The notes under the pieces were generated by a model that ran no database searches, was not told the DNA's origin, and was given only the letters and a program-made list of their open reading frames with translations. The position numbers and the translations under genes are program-made. Below are positions 1 through 8,678 of a stretch of DNA of 64,000 nucleotides, one piece after another; within the stretch, counting starts at the first letter, position 1; every line of letters begins with the position of its first letter. Location: the NCBI RefSeq assembly GCF_014042365.1, contig NZ_JACEZS010000013.1:62001-126000 (forward strand), read 5' to 3'. The stretch comes from Rugamonas fusca (GTDB taxonomy: Bacteria; Pseudomonadota; Gammaproteobacteria; Burkholderiales; Burkholderiaceae_D).

Positions 1-1383
1 TCCAAGGCCTACATCAACGGCATCGCCGCCACGGCGGCCCAGTTGCGCGAGCTGGGCGACTTGCTGGTGGACATACACGGCCAGCACGCGCACCAGTCGC
101 TGCTCAAGGCCGACGCCCAGCGTGTGCTGCTGGACCACCAGGCCTTGTCACCATCGGCCGATGGCGGCGCGCGCGCCACGGCGGCCGACGATGGCAAGGC
201 CGTGGCCGCCGCCTACAAGGCCTGGCGCGCGCTGGCCCGTCAGCGCGAGGAATACGAAACCAACGCCGCCAACGTGCTGTACGAGCGCGAGCGGCTGGAA
301 TGGCAGGTGGGCGAGCTGGACAAGCTGGCCGTGCGGCCCGGCGAATGGACCGAGATCAGCAATGAGCACAGCCGCCTGTCGCACGCGGCCAGCCTGCTGG
401 AAGGGGTGCAGGAAGCGCTGGCCGTCATTTCCGAGGCGGACGACCATCCCGTGCTGTCGCAGCTGTCGGCCCTGAACCAGAAGCTGGGCAAGCTGGCCGG
501 CATCGACACGGCGTTGCAAGCGATCGTCGATCTGATCGAGCCGGCCCGCATCCAGTTGCAGGAAGCGGCCTATGCGCTCAACAGCTACCTGGACCGGGTC
601 GAGCTGGACCCGGAGCGCTTGCGCCAGGTCGACGCGCGGCTCGAAGCGATCCACTCCACGGCCCGCAAGTTCCGCGTGACCGAGGAGCAGCTGCCGGAGG
701 AACACGCGGCGCTGGCGGCCAAGCTGCGCCAGCTGGCCGACGCTACCGACCTGGACGGCTTGCGCCAGCAGGAGGAAAAACTCAAGGCCGCCTACCTGGC
801 CGTCGCGCAGCGGCTGTCGGCCACGCGCGCGCAGGCGGCGCGCCAGCTGGGCGAAGCCGTCACCCGCGCGATGCAGGACTTGAACATGACGGGCGGGCGC
901 TTCGAGGTGGCGCTCCATCCCTGCGAGCCGGCCAGTCATGGCCTGGAGCAGGTGGAATTCCTGGTGGCTGGCCACGCCGGCGTGGCGCCGCGGCCGCTGG
1001 CCAAGGTGGCGTCCGGTGGTGAACTGGCCCGGATCGCGCTGGCCATTTCCGTCATCACGTCCAACGCCACCACCACGCCCACGCTGATCTTCGACGAAGT
1101 CGACAGCGGCATCGGCGGCGGCGTGGCTGAAGTGGTGGGGCGCTTGCTGCGCCGTCTGGGACAGGAACGGCAAGTGCTGTGCGTGACCCACTTGCCGCAG
1201 GTGGCCAGCCAGGCCGGCCAGCACTTCCAGGTGGCCAAGAGCACGCTGGACAACGGCAAGACGGCCTCGCGCATCGACGTGCTCGACGCCAAGGCGCGCG
1301 TGGAGGAAGTGGCGCGCATGCTGGGCGGGCTGGAAATCACGGCCACCACGCGCAAGCACGCGCGCGAGCTGCTGGCGTCGTGA
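1..1383 (+). CDS. recN: DNA repair protein RecN, 3' part (5' end outside window)
   Basis: RecN is an SMC-like ATPase that acts early in RecA-dependent repair of double-strand breaks. The reading frame is open from base 1, so the N-terminal Walker A half lies upstream of the window; about 460 codons are visible against a family length near 550. The visible part starts inside the first ATPase lobe (LLVDIHGQHAHQSLL), passes through a long coiled-coil middle region rich in Ala/Glu/Gln/Leu, and ends with the ABC signature KVASGGELARIAL near 1000-1040 and the Walker B/D-loop LIFDEVDSGIGGG near 1085-1125. In Burkholderiales recN often precedes the hemH/grpE/dnaK region. Any LexA box would be upstream and is not visible. 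The identification is firm. Confidence 0.96.
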   Translation, partial: SKAYINGIAATAAQLRELGDLLVDIHGQHAHQSLLKADAQRVLLDHQALSPSADGGARATAADDGKAVAAAYKAWRALARQREEYETNAANVLYERERLEWQVGELDKLAVRPGEWTEISNEHSRLSHAASLLEGVQEALAVISEADDHPVLSQLSALNQKLGKLAGIDTALQAIVDLIEPARIQLQEAAYALNSYLDRVELDPERLRQVDARLEAIHSTARKFRVTEEQLPEEHAALAAKLRQLADATDLDGLRQQEEKLKAAYLAVAQRLSATRAQAARQLGEAVTRAMQDLNMTGGRFEVALHPCEPASHGLEQVEFLVAGHAGVAPRPLAKVASGGELARIALAISVITSNATTTPTLIFDEVDSGIGGGVAEVVGRLLRRLGQERQVLCVTHLPQVASQAGQHFQVAKSTLDNGKTASRIDVLDAKARVEEVARMLGGLEITATTRKHARELLAS

Positions 1384-1426
1384 CAACGGGCGGGGACAGG
1401 CATCCCCCCGCGCCCGCCAACTTAAC

Positions 1427-1432
1427 TATAAT
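1427..1432 (+). promoter_or_regulatory. Possible -10 box of hemH
   Basis: A perfect TATAAT lies 30 bases before the hemH start, in the 78-base gap after recN. I see no convincing -35 element at the normal spacing, where there is instead a GC-rich partial hairpin (G/C runs at 1389-1418) that may end recN transcription. Weak prediction. Confidence 0.35.
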
Positions 1433-1461
1433 GGCAAGCTCCGTCCATCACCGCGCTCGCC

Positions 1462-2568
1462 ATGACCTTTCTTCCAGAACCTCCCCACACGCATGGCAAG
1501 GTGCCACGCAGCGCCGTCGTCCTGGTCAACCTGGGCACGCCCGATGCGGCGACCCGGCCCGCCGTGCGGCGCTACCTGAAGCAATTCCTGTCCGACCCGC
1601 GCGTGGTGGAAATTCCGCGCGCCGTCTGGTGGTTCATCCTGAACCTGATCATCCTGCCTTTCCGTTCCGGCAAATCGGCGGCCAAGTATGCGTCGATCTG
1701 GACCCGGGAAGGCTCGCCGCTGAAGGTGTACACCCAGCAGCAGGCCCAGTACCTGCAAGGTTTGCTGGGCGAGCGCGGCCATGACGTCAAGGTGGTGATG
1801 GCGATGCGCTATGGCAGCCCGTCGCTGCCCGAGGTGCTGGGCCAGCTGCAGGCCGACGGCTGCGAGCGCATCGCCGTGCTGCCGGCTTATCCGCAATATT
1901 CGGGCACCACCACCGGCTCCATCTACGACGCCGTGTTCGCCCATTACGCGCGCGTGCGCAACGTGCCAGAGTTGCGTTTCGTTAAGCATTACCACGACCA
2001 CGAAGGCTATATCCACGCGCTGGAACAGTCGGTGCTGGCCCATTGGGACGCCAACGGCCGGCCCGACAAGCTGGTCATCAGCTTCCACGGCGTGCCCAAG
2101 CGCACCTTGCTGCTGGGCGACCCCTACCACTGCGAATGCCTGAAGACGGCCCGGCTGCTGGCGGCCCGCCTCAAGCTGACGCCCGAGCAATACGTGGTCA
2201 CCTTCCAGTCCCGTTTCGGCAAGGCCGAATGGCTGCAGCCGTACACGGCCCCCACCGTCGCCCAACTGGCGCGCGACGGCGTGCGCCGCGTGGACGTGCT
2301 GTGCCCCGGCTTCACCAGCGATTGCCTGGAGACGCTGGAGGAAATCTCGATGGAAGTGCGGCACGACTTCGAGGCGGCCGGCGGCCGTGCCTTCCACTAC
2401 ATCCCCTGCCTGAACGCGGCCCCCGGCTGGATCGCGGCGCTGGCCGACATTGCCGAGCAGCATCTCGTGGGCTGGCCCACGCTGAGCACGCCATCGCAGC
2501 GTGCACTGCTGAAAAAAGAGGCGGAAGCTAGCCGCGAGGCGGCCCTCAAGCGCGGCGCCGCGGCATAA
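1462..2568 (+). CDS. hemH: Ferrochelatase (protoporphyrin ferro-lyase)
   Basis: Inserts Fe2+ into protoporphyrin IX, the last step of protoheme synthesis, at the inner face of the cytoplasmic membrane. The 368-residue product matches the family length. Visible family signatures are [11 protein letters not shown] near the N-terminus, the metal-binding histidine in ISFHGVPKR (about residue 210), the conserved Glu/Gly segment [16 protein letters not shown] (about 280-295), and [13 protein letters not shown] before it. The Lys/Glu/Arg/Ala-rich C-terminal tail is poorly conserved in the family. It sits alone between recN and the heat-shock block. The ATG at 1462 is the earliest that leaves room for the TATAAT at 1427. 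Confidence 0.97.
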   Translation: MTFLPEPPHTHGKVPRSAVVLVNLGTPDAATRPAVRRYLKQFLSDPRVVEIPRAVWWFILNLIILPFRSGKSAAKYASIWTREGSPLKVYTQQQAQYLQGLLGERGHDVKVVMAMRYGSPSLPEVLGQLQADGCERIAVLPAYPQYSGTTTGSIYDAVFAHYARVRNVPELRFVKHYHDHEGYIHALEQSVLAHWDANGRPDKLVISFHGVPKRTLLLGDPYHCECLKTARLLAARLKLTPEQYVVTFQSRFGKAEWLQPYTAPTVAQLARDGVRRVDVLCPGFTSDCLETLEEISMEVRHDFEAAGGRAFHYIPCLNAAPGWIAALADIAEQHLVGWPTLSTPSQRALLKKEAEASREAALKRGAAA

Positions 2569-2652
2569 AAAAGCGACAACTTGTTGCGAGGGGTGGAACT
2601 CCGCGCGCCGGCGCGGCATAATCAGCACTTGGCAGTGACGAGTGCCAGCCTG

Positions 2653-2751
2653 TTAAAATAGCCGGCCCAGGGGATCGGCCGCATAGCACAGCCAGGCGGT
2701 GGCCAGGATGATGTAGGCGAGGATGGATGCTGCGATCAATGGCAACTTCAT
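2653..2751 (-). CDS. Small predicted membrane protein (32 aa)
   Basis: A 32-codon frame on the opposite strand to its neighbours. It starts MKLPLIAASILAYIILATAW, which is one clean hydrophobic helix, followed by a short polar tail ending PLGRLF. A GGGAG Shine-Dalgarno sequence lies about 8 bases before the ATG. Candidate -35 (TTCCTT) and -10 (TAGTAT) boxes are spaced 16 bases apart upstream, around 2810-2840. A 12-base tandem duplication (GGCCTGCTGAGC, 2774-2797) lies in its presumed leader. I recognise no family and assign no function. The ribosome-binding site plus an intact helix argues for a real gene, but its small size leaves chance possible. Confidence 0.45.
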   Translation of the reverse strand: MKLPLIAASILAYIILATAWLCYAADPLGRLF

Positions 2752-2909
2752 GATGAGGCACTCCCGGGGAAACGGCCTGCTGAGCGGCCTGCTGAGCCGT
2801 CTGTTTACATACTAGCCGGTTCTTAGCAAAAAGGAATCTGCGCGTATCGGAAGTTTTGTAACCGTTGTTACATGACACAGGCGGCGCCGGTCGGACGGTG
2901 GGGAAACCC

Positions 2910-2938
2910 CTTGAAACGACAGGGGGTAAGCCCCATCT
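2910..2938 (+). promoter_or_regulatory. Sigma-32 (RpoH) heat-shock promoter of grpE
   Basis: CTTGAAA at 2910-2916 and CCCCATCT at 2931-2938, separated by 14 bases, match the RpoH consensus (CTTGAAA, 11-16 bases, CCCCATNT) at every defined position. It lies about 60 bases before the grpE start, so grpE is very probably heat-shock induced. Confidence 0.9.
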
Positions 2939-2997
2939 GCCCGGACAGTGCAGTAGTAAATGCTTAGTCAAACAATATGAATGTAGGAGTCTTTTAG

Positions 2998-3534
2998 ATG
3001 CAAGATCAGGAAAACCAAGCTGTACCTAATCCCGAGGCGGATCAGGCGTCGGCCCAAGCTTCGACTCCCGCTGAGCCCACTCTGGAAGAGCAACTGGCCG
3101 CTACCGAAGCGCGTCTGGCTGAGATGCACGACGCCTTCATGCGCGCCAAGGCCGAAGGCGAGAACATCCGCCGCCGCGCCCAGGAAGACGTCGCCAAGGC
3201 GCATAAATTCGCCGTGGAAAGCTTCGCCGAGGCCATGGTGCCCGTCAAGGACAGCCTGGAAATGGCCCTGAAGGTCGAGTCGCCTTCGCTCGAATCGCTG
3301 AAAGAGGGCGTCGAGATGACCCTGAAGCAACTCAATTCGGCGTTCGAGAAGAACCGCCTGCTGGAAATCATGCCGGCCCAGGGCGACAAGCTCGACCCGA
3401 ACAAGCACCAGGCCGTGGCCGTGGTGCCGGCCGAGCAGGAAGCGAACACGGTCGTGTCCGTCCTGCAAAAAGGTTACATGATCGCCGACCGCCTGCTGCG
3501 CCCGGCCATCGTGACGGCGGCCCAGGCCAAATAA
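2998..3534 (+). CDS. grpE: GrpE nucleotide exchange factor of DnaK
   Basis: GrpE releases ADP from DnaK and works as a thermosensor in the DnaK-DnaJ-GrpE chaperone cycle. The 178-residue protein has the typical acidic, disordered N-terminus (residues 1-30), a long dimerising coiled coil (about 35-100, with [19 protein letters not shown]), and the C-terminal beta domain ending in the conserved [20 protein letters not shown]. An AGGAG ribosome-binding site precedes the ATG. It is followed at 106 bases by dnaK, which has its own RpoH-like promoter. Confidence 0.97.
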   Translation: MQDQENQAVPNPEADQASAQASTPAEPTLEEQLAATEARLAEMHDAFMRAKAEGENIRRRAQEDVAKAHKFAVESFAEAMVPVKDSLEMALKVESPSLESLKEGVEMTLKQLNSAFEKNRLLEIMPAQGDKLDPNKHQAVAVVPAEQEANTVVSVLQKGYMIADRLLRPAIVTAAQAK

Positions 3535-3574
3535 GCGGGGCCTGCGGCGAACGTTGGAAATTTTGCGATAAGCA

Positions 3575-3602
3575 CTTGAAAACGTACCGCATTTCCACAC
3601 AT
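3575..3602 (+). promoter_or_regulatory. Sigma-32-like promoter of dnaK
   Basis: CTTGAAA at 3575-3581 is a perfect RpoH -35. After 13 bases comes CCACACAT (3595-3602), an imperfect match to CCCCATNT. It lies in the grpE-dnaK gap, 39 bases before the dnaK start, so dnaK may be transcribed both from grpE and from here. Confidence 0.65.
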
Positions 3603-3640
3603 TAGTACCATCTGAACTTTAGCAAATAAGGAAAACAATC

Positions 3641-5584
3641 ATGGGTAGAATTATCGGTATCGATCTGGGAACCACAAATTCCTGCGTTTCCATCATGGAA
3701 AACGGTCAGCCAAAGGTAATCGAAAACGCCGAAGGCGCGCGCACGACGCCATCGATCATTGCTTACCAGGAAGATGGTGAAATCCTCGTTGGCGCGCCGG
3801 CAAAACGCCAGGCCGTCACCAACCCCAAGAACACGCTGTTCGCCGTCAAGCGTCTGATCGGCCGCAAGTTCGAGGAAAAGGAAGTGCAGAAGGACATCGG
3901 CCTGATGCCTTACTCGATCATCAAGGCTGACAACGGCGACGCCTGGATCGGCGTGCGCGACAAGAAGCTGGCCCCGCCGCAGATCTCCGCCGAAGTGCTG
4001 CGCAAGATGAAGAAGACGGCCGAAGACTACCTCGGTGAAGAAGTCACCGAGGCCGTCATCACCGTGCCCGCTTACTTCAACGACTCGCAGCGCCAGGCCA
4101 CCAAGGATGCCGGCCGTATCGCCGGCCTGGACGTCAAGCGCATCATCAACGAGCCGACCGCGGCTGCGCTGGCTTTCGGCCTGGACAAGACCGAAAAGGG
4201 CGACCGCAAGATCGCCGTGTATGACCTCGGCGGCGGCACGTTCGACGTGTCCATCATCGAGATCGCGGACGTGGATGGCGAGAAGCAGTTCGAAGTGCTG
4301 TCGACCAACGGCGACACCTTCCTGGGCGGCGAAGACTTCGACCAGCGCGTGATCGACTACATCATCGACGAATTCAAGAAGATCAATGGCCTGGACCTGA
4401 AGAAGGATCCGATCGCCCTGCAGCGTATCAAGGCTTCGGCCGAGCGCGCCAAGATCGAACTGTCGTCGTCGCAGCAGACCGAGATCAACGAGCCGTACAT
4501 CGCCATGGCCAACGGCGCGCCGGTCCACCTGAACCTGAAGATGACCCGCGCCAAGCTGGAATCGCTGGTGGAAGAGCTGATCAACGCCACCATCGAGCCA
4601 TGCCGCACCGCCATCAAGGATGCTGGCGTGAAAGTGTCGGACATCGATGACATCATCCTGGTCGGCGGTATGACCCGGATGCCCAAGGTGCAGGAAAAGG
4701 TCAAGGAATTCTTCGGCAAGGATCCACGCAAGGACGTGAACCCGGACGAAGCCGTGGCCGTCGGTGCTGCCATCCAGGGTTCCGTGCTGTCGGGCGACCG
4801 CAAGGACTTGCTGCTGCTGGACGTGACCCCGCTGTCGCTGGGTATCGAAACGCTGGGCGGCGTGATGACCAAGATGATCCACAAGAACACGACGATTCCG
4901 ACCAAGTTCTCGCAAGTGTTCTCGACCGCTGACGACAACCAGCCCGCCGTGACCATCAAGGTCTACCAGGGCGAACGTGAAATCGCGGCCGGCAACAAGG
5001 GCCTGGGCGAATTCAACCTGGAAGGCATCCCGCCAGCAGCACGCGGCACGCCGCAGATTGAAGTGACCTTCGACATCGACGCCAACGGCATTCTGCACGT
5101 GGGCGCCAAGGACAAGGCCACCGGCAAGGAAAACAAGATCACCATCAAGGCCAACTCCGGCCTGACGGAAGCGGAAATCCAGAAGATGGTGAAGGACGCC
5201 GAAGTCAACGCGGAAGAGGACAAGAAGATCAAGGAACTGGCCGAATCGCGCAACCAGGCCGACGCCCTCGTGCACTCGACCCGCAAGTCGCTGACCGAAT
5301 ACGGCGACAAGCTGGAAGCGGGCGAGAAGGAAAAGATCGAAGCGGCCATCACCGAGCTGGAAGGTTCGATCAAGTCCGGCGACAAGGCCGAGATCGACGC
5401 CAAGGTGGCGGCACTGTCGACCGCGTCCCAGAAGCTGGGCGAGAAGATGTACGCTGACATGCAGGCCCAGCAGGCCGCGGCCGGCGGCGAAGGCGCCCAG
5501 CAGCACGCTGGCGCGCAAGAGCAAGCCAAGCCGCAGGACGACGTGGTCGATGCCGACTTCAAGGAAGTCAAGGACAGCAAGTAA
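3641..5584 (+). CDS. dnaK: Chaperone DnaK (Hsp70)
   Basis: ATP-dependent Hsp70 chaperone that binds exposed hydrophobic peptides, stimulated by DnaJ and reset by GrpE. The full-length 647-residue product starts [19 protein letters not shown] (phosphate-1 loop). It has the phosphate-2 motif [13 protein letters not shown] (about residue 195), the adenosine motif [11 protein letters not shown] (about 340), the interdomain linker around [13 protein letters not shown] (about 390), a beta substrate-binding domain, the helical lid, and a Gln/Ala/Gly-rich tail ending in the usual acidic [11 protein letters not shown]. An AAGGA-type ribosome-binding site (aaggaaaac) precedes the ATG. It is the third gene of the recN-hemH-grpE-dnaK-dnaJ block common in Burkholderiales. 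Confidence 0.99.
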   Translation: MGRIIGIDLGTTNSCVSIMENGQPKVIENAEGARTTPSIIAYQEDGEILVGAPAKRQAVTNPKNTLFAVKRLIGRKFEEKEVQKDIGLMPYSIIKADNGDAWIGVRDKKLAPPQISAEVLRKMKKTAEDYLGEEVTEAVITVPAYFNDSQRQATKDAGRIAGLDVKRIINEPTAAALAFGLDKTEKGDRKIAVYDLGGGTFDVSIIEIADVDGEKQFEVLSTNGDTFLGGEDFDQRVIDYIIDEFKKINGLDLKKDPIALQRIKASAERAKIELSSSQQTEINEPYIAMANGAPVHLNLKMTRAKLESLVEELINATIEPCRTAIKDAGVKVSDIDDIILVGGMTRMPKVQEKVKEFFGKDPRKDVNPDEAVAVGAAIQGSVLSGDRKDLLLLDVTPLSLGIETLGGVMTKMIHKNTTIPTKFSQVFSTADDNQPAVTIKVYQGEREIAAGNKGLGEFNLEGIPPAARGTPQIEVTFDIDANGILHVGAKDKATGKENKITIKANSGLTEAEIQKMVKDAEVNAEEDKKIKELAESRNQADALVHSTRKSLTEYGDKLEAGEKEKIEAAITELEGSIKSGDKAEIDAKVAALSTASQKLGEKMYADMQAQQAAAGGEGAQQHAGAQEQAKPQDDVVDADFKEVKDSK

Positions 5585-5600
5585 TCCAGGCATCCACGCA

Positions 5601-5620
5601 GCCGGGGGCATGCCCCCGGC
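5601..5620. terminator. Perfect palindrome after dnaK
   Basis: A 20-base perfect palindrome (GCCGGGGGC arms around AT) 16 bases after the dnaK stop. No T-run follows, so it may be an mRNA-stabilising 3' hairpin or a weak terminator ahead of the better one at 5632. Confidence 0.5.
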
Positions 5621-5631
5621 CGCGCTTTCCT

Positions 5632-5671
5632 GCCGAGCCGGGCGAGCCTGATGGTGGTCGCTCGGCTTTTT
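5632..5671 (+). terminator. Rho-independent terminator between dnaK and dnaJ
   Basis: GCCGAGC (5632-5638) pairs with GCTCGGC (5660-5666) and is followed by five T's. It probably attenuates read-through from dnaK into dnaJ, lowering the DnaJ:DnaK ratio. Confidence 0.7.
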
Positions 5672-5714
5672 CGCATAATCAGTACATCAGTAAATACAGC
5701 AAGGTGCCGACAAC

Positions 5715-6842
5715 ATGGCAAAGCGTGATTTCTACGAGACACTCGGTGTCGCAAAAAATGCCACGGAAGACGAGATCAAGAAGTCTTATCGCAAACTGGC
5801 GATGAAATACCATCCGGACCGCAATCCGGACAGCAAAGAGTCGGAAGAGAAGTTCAAGGAAGTCAAGGAAGCGTACGAGATGCTGACCAACCCGGAGAAG
5901 CGCGAAGCGTATGACCGCTATGGTCACGCCGGCGTCGATCCCAACATGGGTGGCGGTGGCGGTTTCGGCGGCGCGGGCGGCTTCGGCGATGCGTTTGGCG
6001 ACATCTTCGGCGACATCTTCGGTGGCGGCGGCCGCGGCCGCAATGCCGGCCCGCAGGTGTACCGCGGCGCCGACTTGCGCTACAACCTCGAAATCACGCT
6101 GGAACAGGCCGCGCACGGCTTCGACACGACGATCCGCGTGCCGTCGTGGGACAAGTGCGACACTTGCCACGGTTCCGGCGCCAAGCCCGGCACGTCGCCC
6201 TCGACCTGCTCCACTTGCGGCGGCCACGGCCAGGTGCGCATGCAGCAGGGCTTCTTCAGCATCCAGCAGACCTGCCCCAAGTGCCACGGCACGGGCAAGA
6301 TCATCACCGACCCTTGCTCGCCTTGCGGCGGCGCGGGCCGCATCAAGCGCAACAAGACGCTGGAAGTGAAGATTCCGGTCGGTATCGACAACGGCATGCG
6401 CATCCGCTCGTCCGGCAACGGCGAGCCGGGCACCAATGGCGGCCCGTCGGGCGACTTGTACGTGGAAATCCACATCAAGCCGCATCCGGTGTTCCAGCGC
6501 GAAGGCGACGACCTGCATTGCGAAATGCCGATCTCGTTCGCCAAGGCGGCTCTGGGTGGCGATATTGAAGTGCCTACGCTGTCGGGCAAGGTGTCGTTCA
6601 CGATTCCTGAAGGCACCCAGTCGGGCAAGACCTTCCGTTTGAAAGGCAAGGGCATCAAGGGCGTGCGCTCCGGTTACGCGGGTGATCTGTTCTGCCACGT
6701 GGCCGTGGAAACCCCGGTCAAGTTGACGGAAAAGCAAAAAGAAATGTTGCGCGACTTCGAGAAGCTCACCACCGAAGGCGGTGCCAAGCACAGCCCGCAG
6801 AGCAAAACCTGGAAAGACAAGGTCAAAGACTTCTTTGAGTAA
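5715..6842 (+). CDS. dnaJ: Chaperone DnaJ (Hsp40)
   Basis: Co-chaperone that delivers substrates to DnaK and stimulates its ATPase. The 375-residue type I DnaJ has an N-terminal J domain (residues 1-70) with the HPD motif in KYHPDRNPD, a Gly/Phe-rich linker (about 75-115), and a zinc-binding region with four CxxCxGxG-type repeats ([32 protein letters not shown]; about 150-215). C-terminal beta domains and a dimerisation tail follow. It lies 130 bases after dnaK, across a terminator, in the normal order. Confidence 0.99.
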   Translation: MAKRDFYETLGVAKNATEDEIKKSYRKLAMKYHPDRNPDSKESEEKFKEVKEAYEMLTNPEKREAYDRYGHAGVDPNMGGGGGFGGAGGFGDAFGDIFGDIFGGGGRGRNAGPQVYRGADLRYNLEITLEQAAHGFDTTIRVPSWDKCDTCHGSGAKPGTSPSTCSTCGGHGQVRMQQGFFSIQQTCPKCHGTGKIITDPCSPCGGAGRIKRNKTLEVKIPVGIDNGMRIRSSGNGEPGTNGGPSGDLYVEIHIKPHPVFQREGDDLHCEMPISFAKAALGGDIEVPTLSGKVSFTIPEGTQSGKTFRLKGKGIKGVRSGYAGDLFCHVAVETPVKLTEKQKEMLRDFEKLTTEGGAKHSPQSKTWKDKVKDFFE

Positions 6843-6895
6843 TTTCAGGTAGAATTCGCTCCACACATTCAGGACGCTTCGGCGTTCACAGACAG

Positions 6896-6934
6896 ACCGC
6901 CGCCATGCCCTCCGGGACAGAACGGCGGTTTTAT
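6896..6934 (+). terminator. Rho-independent terminator after dnaJ
   Basis: ACCGCCG (6896-6902) pairs with CGGCGGT (6923-6929) and runs into TTTATTA. It sits 54 bases past the dnaJ stop and just before the ribosome-binding site of the carbonic anhydrase gene. Confidence 0.7.
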
Positions 6935-6951
6935 TATGTAGAGAGGACGAA

Positions 6952-7629
6952 ATGAGCGAGCAAGTGATCGGTAATTCCCCCCTGCAAGACCTGCTGCGTA
7001 ACAACCGCCAGTGGGCCCAATCGGAGGTCAATCGCGATCCCGAGTTTTTCCAGCGCCTGGCGCAACAGGCTTCGCCCGAATATCTGTGGATCGGCTGTTC
7101 CGACAGCCGGGTGCCCGCCAACGAACTGCTGGGCCTCGCGCCCGGCGACGTGTTCGTGCACCGTAACATCGCCAACGTGGTGGTGCACTCGGACCTGAAC
7201 TGCCTGTCCGTGCTGCAGTTCGCCATCGACGTGCTCAAGGTCAAGCACGTGATCATCGTGGGCCACTATGGCTGCAAGGGCGTGCACGCGGCCATGACGG
7301 GCACCCGCGTGGGCCTGGCCGACAACTGGCTGCGCCACGTGCAGGATGTGCACCAGAAGCACGAGCGCTACCTCGGTGACGTGCTCAACACCAACGCCCG
7401 CTCGGAACGCCTGTGCGAACTGAACGTGGTGGAGCAGGTGGTCAACGTGTGCCAGACCACCATCGTGCAGGATGCGTGGGACCGCGGCCAGGAATTGACC
7501 GTGCATGGCTGGGTCTACGGCCTCAAGGATGGCTTGCTGAACGACCTGGAAATGACCGTCACGTCTGGCGACGACCTGGCGCCACGCCTGGCGGCCCGCC
7601 TGCAGAAGTACGGCGAGCAGCCGGCCTGA
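6952..7629 (+). CDS. can: Beta-class carbonic anhydrase
   Basis: Interconverts CO2 and bicarbonate, supplying bicarbonate to carboxylases. The 225-residue protein has the beta-class zinc-site motifs: the cysteine and Asp-Arg pair in WIGCSDSRVPANELL (about residue 45) and the His/Cys pair in IVGHYGCKGVHAA (about 100). Tyr-Trp preceding the first motif and an HRNIAN segment also match. A GAGAGG ribosome-binding site lies 8 bases before the ATG. The gene follows the dnaJ terminator, so it has its own promoter or depends on read-through. Confidence 0.95.
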   Translation: MSEQVIGNSPLQDLLRNNRQWAQSEVNRDPEFFQRLAQQASPEYLWIGCSDSRVPANELLGLAPGDVFVHRNIANVVVHSDLNCLSVLQFAIDVLKVKHVIIVGHYGCKGVHAAMTGTRVGLADNWLRHVQDVHQKHERYLGDVLNTNARSERLCELNVVEQVVNVCQTTIVQDAWDRGQELTVHGWVYGLKDGLLNDLEMTVTSGDDLAPRLAARLQKYGEQPA

Positions 7630-7636
7630 CCCGTTT

Positions 7637-7669
7637 GCGCGGGCGACCGGCGGCGCCGGTCGCCCGCGC
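7637..7669. terminator. Strong inverted repeat after can
   Basis: Fifteen-base perfect arms (GCGCGGGCGACCGGC and its complement) around a three-base loop, starting 8 bases past the can stop. There is no T-run, so it may be a transcript-stabilising hairpin or a Rho-assisted end rather than a classical intrinsic terminator. Confidence 0.5.
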
Positions 7670-7775
7670 TGCCTCCCCCGTTGTCTCCAGCGCGTGGTGC
7701 GGTTCTTGCTTATACTGGATGTATGAAGCTTAACATTCGCACGCCATGAATCCCCGGCTGCCACCAGAACCAGCC

Positions 7776-8399
7776 ATGCGCAATCTCCGTATCATCATCG
7801 TCAACACCGTCATCACGGCCGCCAACGCGGGCGACGTGGCCCAGCGCGCCCAAGCGGCACGGGCCCAGGCCCTGCGCGAGGGCTTGCAGGAGGCCGGTTA
7901 TGACATCCTCGCCTCGCTGCCGGCCGACATGTATCTGCCCGACCAGATTGCCCAGCTGCAGCCTGACATGATCATCATCGACGCTGAATCGGACGCGCGC
8001 GACGTGCTCGAACACATCGTCGTGGCCACCCGCGACGAACGCCGCCCCATCGTGCTGTTCACGGAAAGCGAGGACGAACAGTCCATGGAACAGGCCATGC
8101 GGGCCGGAGTGAGCGCTTACATCGTCGCCGGCCTCAAGGCTGACCGCATCAAGCCCGTGCTCAACGTGGCGCTGGCCCGCTTCAAGCAGGAGCAAAAGCT
8201 GCTCACGGAATTGAACGACACCAAGCACAAGCTGGCCGAGCGCAAGGTGATCGAGCGCGCCAAGGGCTTGCTGATGGCGCGCCACCGCCTCACCGAAGAC
8301 CAGGCTTACCAGAAGCTGCGCAACATGGCCATGAACAAGAACCTCAAGCTGGCCGAAATCGCGCAGCGCATCCTCGACGTCGAGGACTTGCTGGGCTGA
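7776..8399 (+). CDS. nasT: NasT-like ANTAR response regulator (nitrate assimilation antiterminator)
   Basis: RNA-binding regulator that, when not held by NasS, prevents termination in nitrate/nitrite assimilation leaders. The N-terminal receiver-like domain (residues about 3-125, with the Asp-bearing QPDMIIIDAES and the VLFTES strand) is followed by a coiled segment and a C-terminal ANTAR domain (about 150-207) with the hallmark ERAKGLLMARHRLTEDQAY and a final helix EIAQRILDVEDLLG. I prefer the ATG at 7776 (MRNLRIIIVN), which fits the family N-terminus; an in-frame ATG at 7746 adds ten unusual residues, and neither has a clear ribosome-binding site. Candidate RNA targets lie just downstream (8527-8607) and at 11039-11126. 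Confidence 0.9.
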   Translation: MRNLRIIIVNTVITAANAGDVAQRAQAARAQALREGLQEAGYDILASLPADMYLPDQIAQLQPDMIIIDAESDARDVLEHIVVATRDERRPIVLFTESEDEQSMEQAMRAGVSAYIVAGLKADRIKPVLNVALARFKQEQKLLTELNDTKHKLAERKVIERAKGLLMARHRLTEDQAYQKLRNMAMNKNLKLAEIAQRILDVEDLLG

Positions 8400-8421
8400 A
8401 GGCCGTCCAGAATGGTGCGCG

Positions 8422-8436
8422 GCACAAAAACAGTGC
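8422..8436. promoter_or_regulatory. NtrC-type dyad upstream of nasS
   Basis: GCAC, seven bases, GTGC exactly matches the NtrC half-site spacing (GCAC-N7-GTGC). It lies 53 bases before a consensus sigma-54 promoter. Another GGTGC half-site lies at 8414-8418. NtrC binding is inferred from the pattern and context. Confidence 0.65.
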
Positions 8437-8488
8437 GTTTTTTCCGGCATTTCACGGGCTGAACTGCGCCCACATCGCCCCAAATGCA

Positions 8489-8504
8489 TGGCATGGTCCT
8501 TGCA
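8489..8504 (+). promoter_or_regulatory. Sigma-54 (RpoN) promoter of nasS-cobA
   Basis: TGGCATGGTCCTTGCA fits the -24/-12 consensus (TGGCAYR-N4-TTGCW) with the required GG-N10-GC spacing. It implies transcription starting near 8516, giving a leader of about 160 bases before nasS. Confidence 0.85.
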
Positions 8505-8526
8505 CTCACTCCATGGCATAGCGAGT

Positions 8527-8544
8527 CCGGCCAATGGCGGCCGG
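8527..8544 (+). promoter_or_regulatory. ANTAR-type hexaloop hairpin in the nasS leader
   Basis: CCGGCC and GGCCGG form a perfect 6-bp stem closing the hexaloop AATGGC. The loop has A at position 1 and G at position 4, as ANTAR RNA targets do. It lies just inside the transcript expected from the sigma-54 promoter at 8489 and immediately before a terminator-like structure. Confidence 0.7.
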
Positions 8545-8556
8545 GCTGCACAAGAC

Positions 8557-8607
8557 AAGGGCGTCTGCACCGCATGCCAGCGAGCACGGCGGGAAGGGCG
8601 CCTTTTT
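8557..8607 (+). terminator. Leader attenuator of nasS
   Basis: AAGGGCG (8557-8563) can pair with CGCCTTT (8599-8605), with one G-U pair. Enclosed is a second stem, CCGC/GCGG (8570-8573/8589-8592) capped by TGC-hexaloop-GCA. Five T's follow (8603-8607). This is the place where NasT would be expected to act. The exact fold needs thermodynamic modelling. Confidence 0.55.
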
Positions 8608-8630
8608 ATTTGTCGATGGAGAGCACTGCG

Positions 8631-8678
8631 ATGATACGCACCAACATGCGAACCCAGCCAACCGGAGCGCGGCCATGA
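8631..8678 (+). CDS. Possible 15-codon leader peptide overlapping the nasS start
   Basis: ATG at 8631 with a GGAGAG ribosome-binding site 7 bases upstream encodes MIRTNMRTQPTGARP. Its stop overlaps the preferred nasS ATG (ATGA at 8675-8678). This geometry suggests translational coupling. It is too short to judge by composition, and no family is known to me. Confidence 0.35.
   Translation: MIRTNMRTQPTGARP

Noticed and set aside
3602-5611. Long minus-strand open frame covering dnaK
   Set aside because: Exact antisense of dnaK, no ribosome-binding site, His/Val/Leu-rich nonsense composition.
7637-7669. Palindrome after can as an intrinsic terminator
   Set aside because: Stem is strong but no T-run follows, so I list it only as a hairpin with moderate confidence.
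8534-8674. 47-residue N-terminal extension of the NasS-like protein
   Set aside because: It would be encoded by the hairpin and terminator region; the start at 8675 has its own GGAG and the family begins there.
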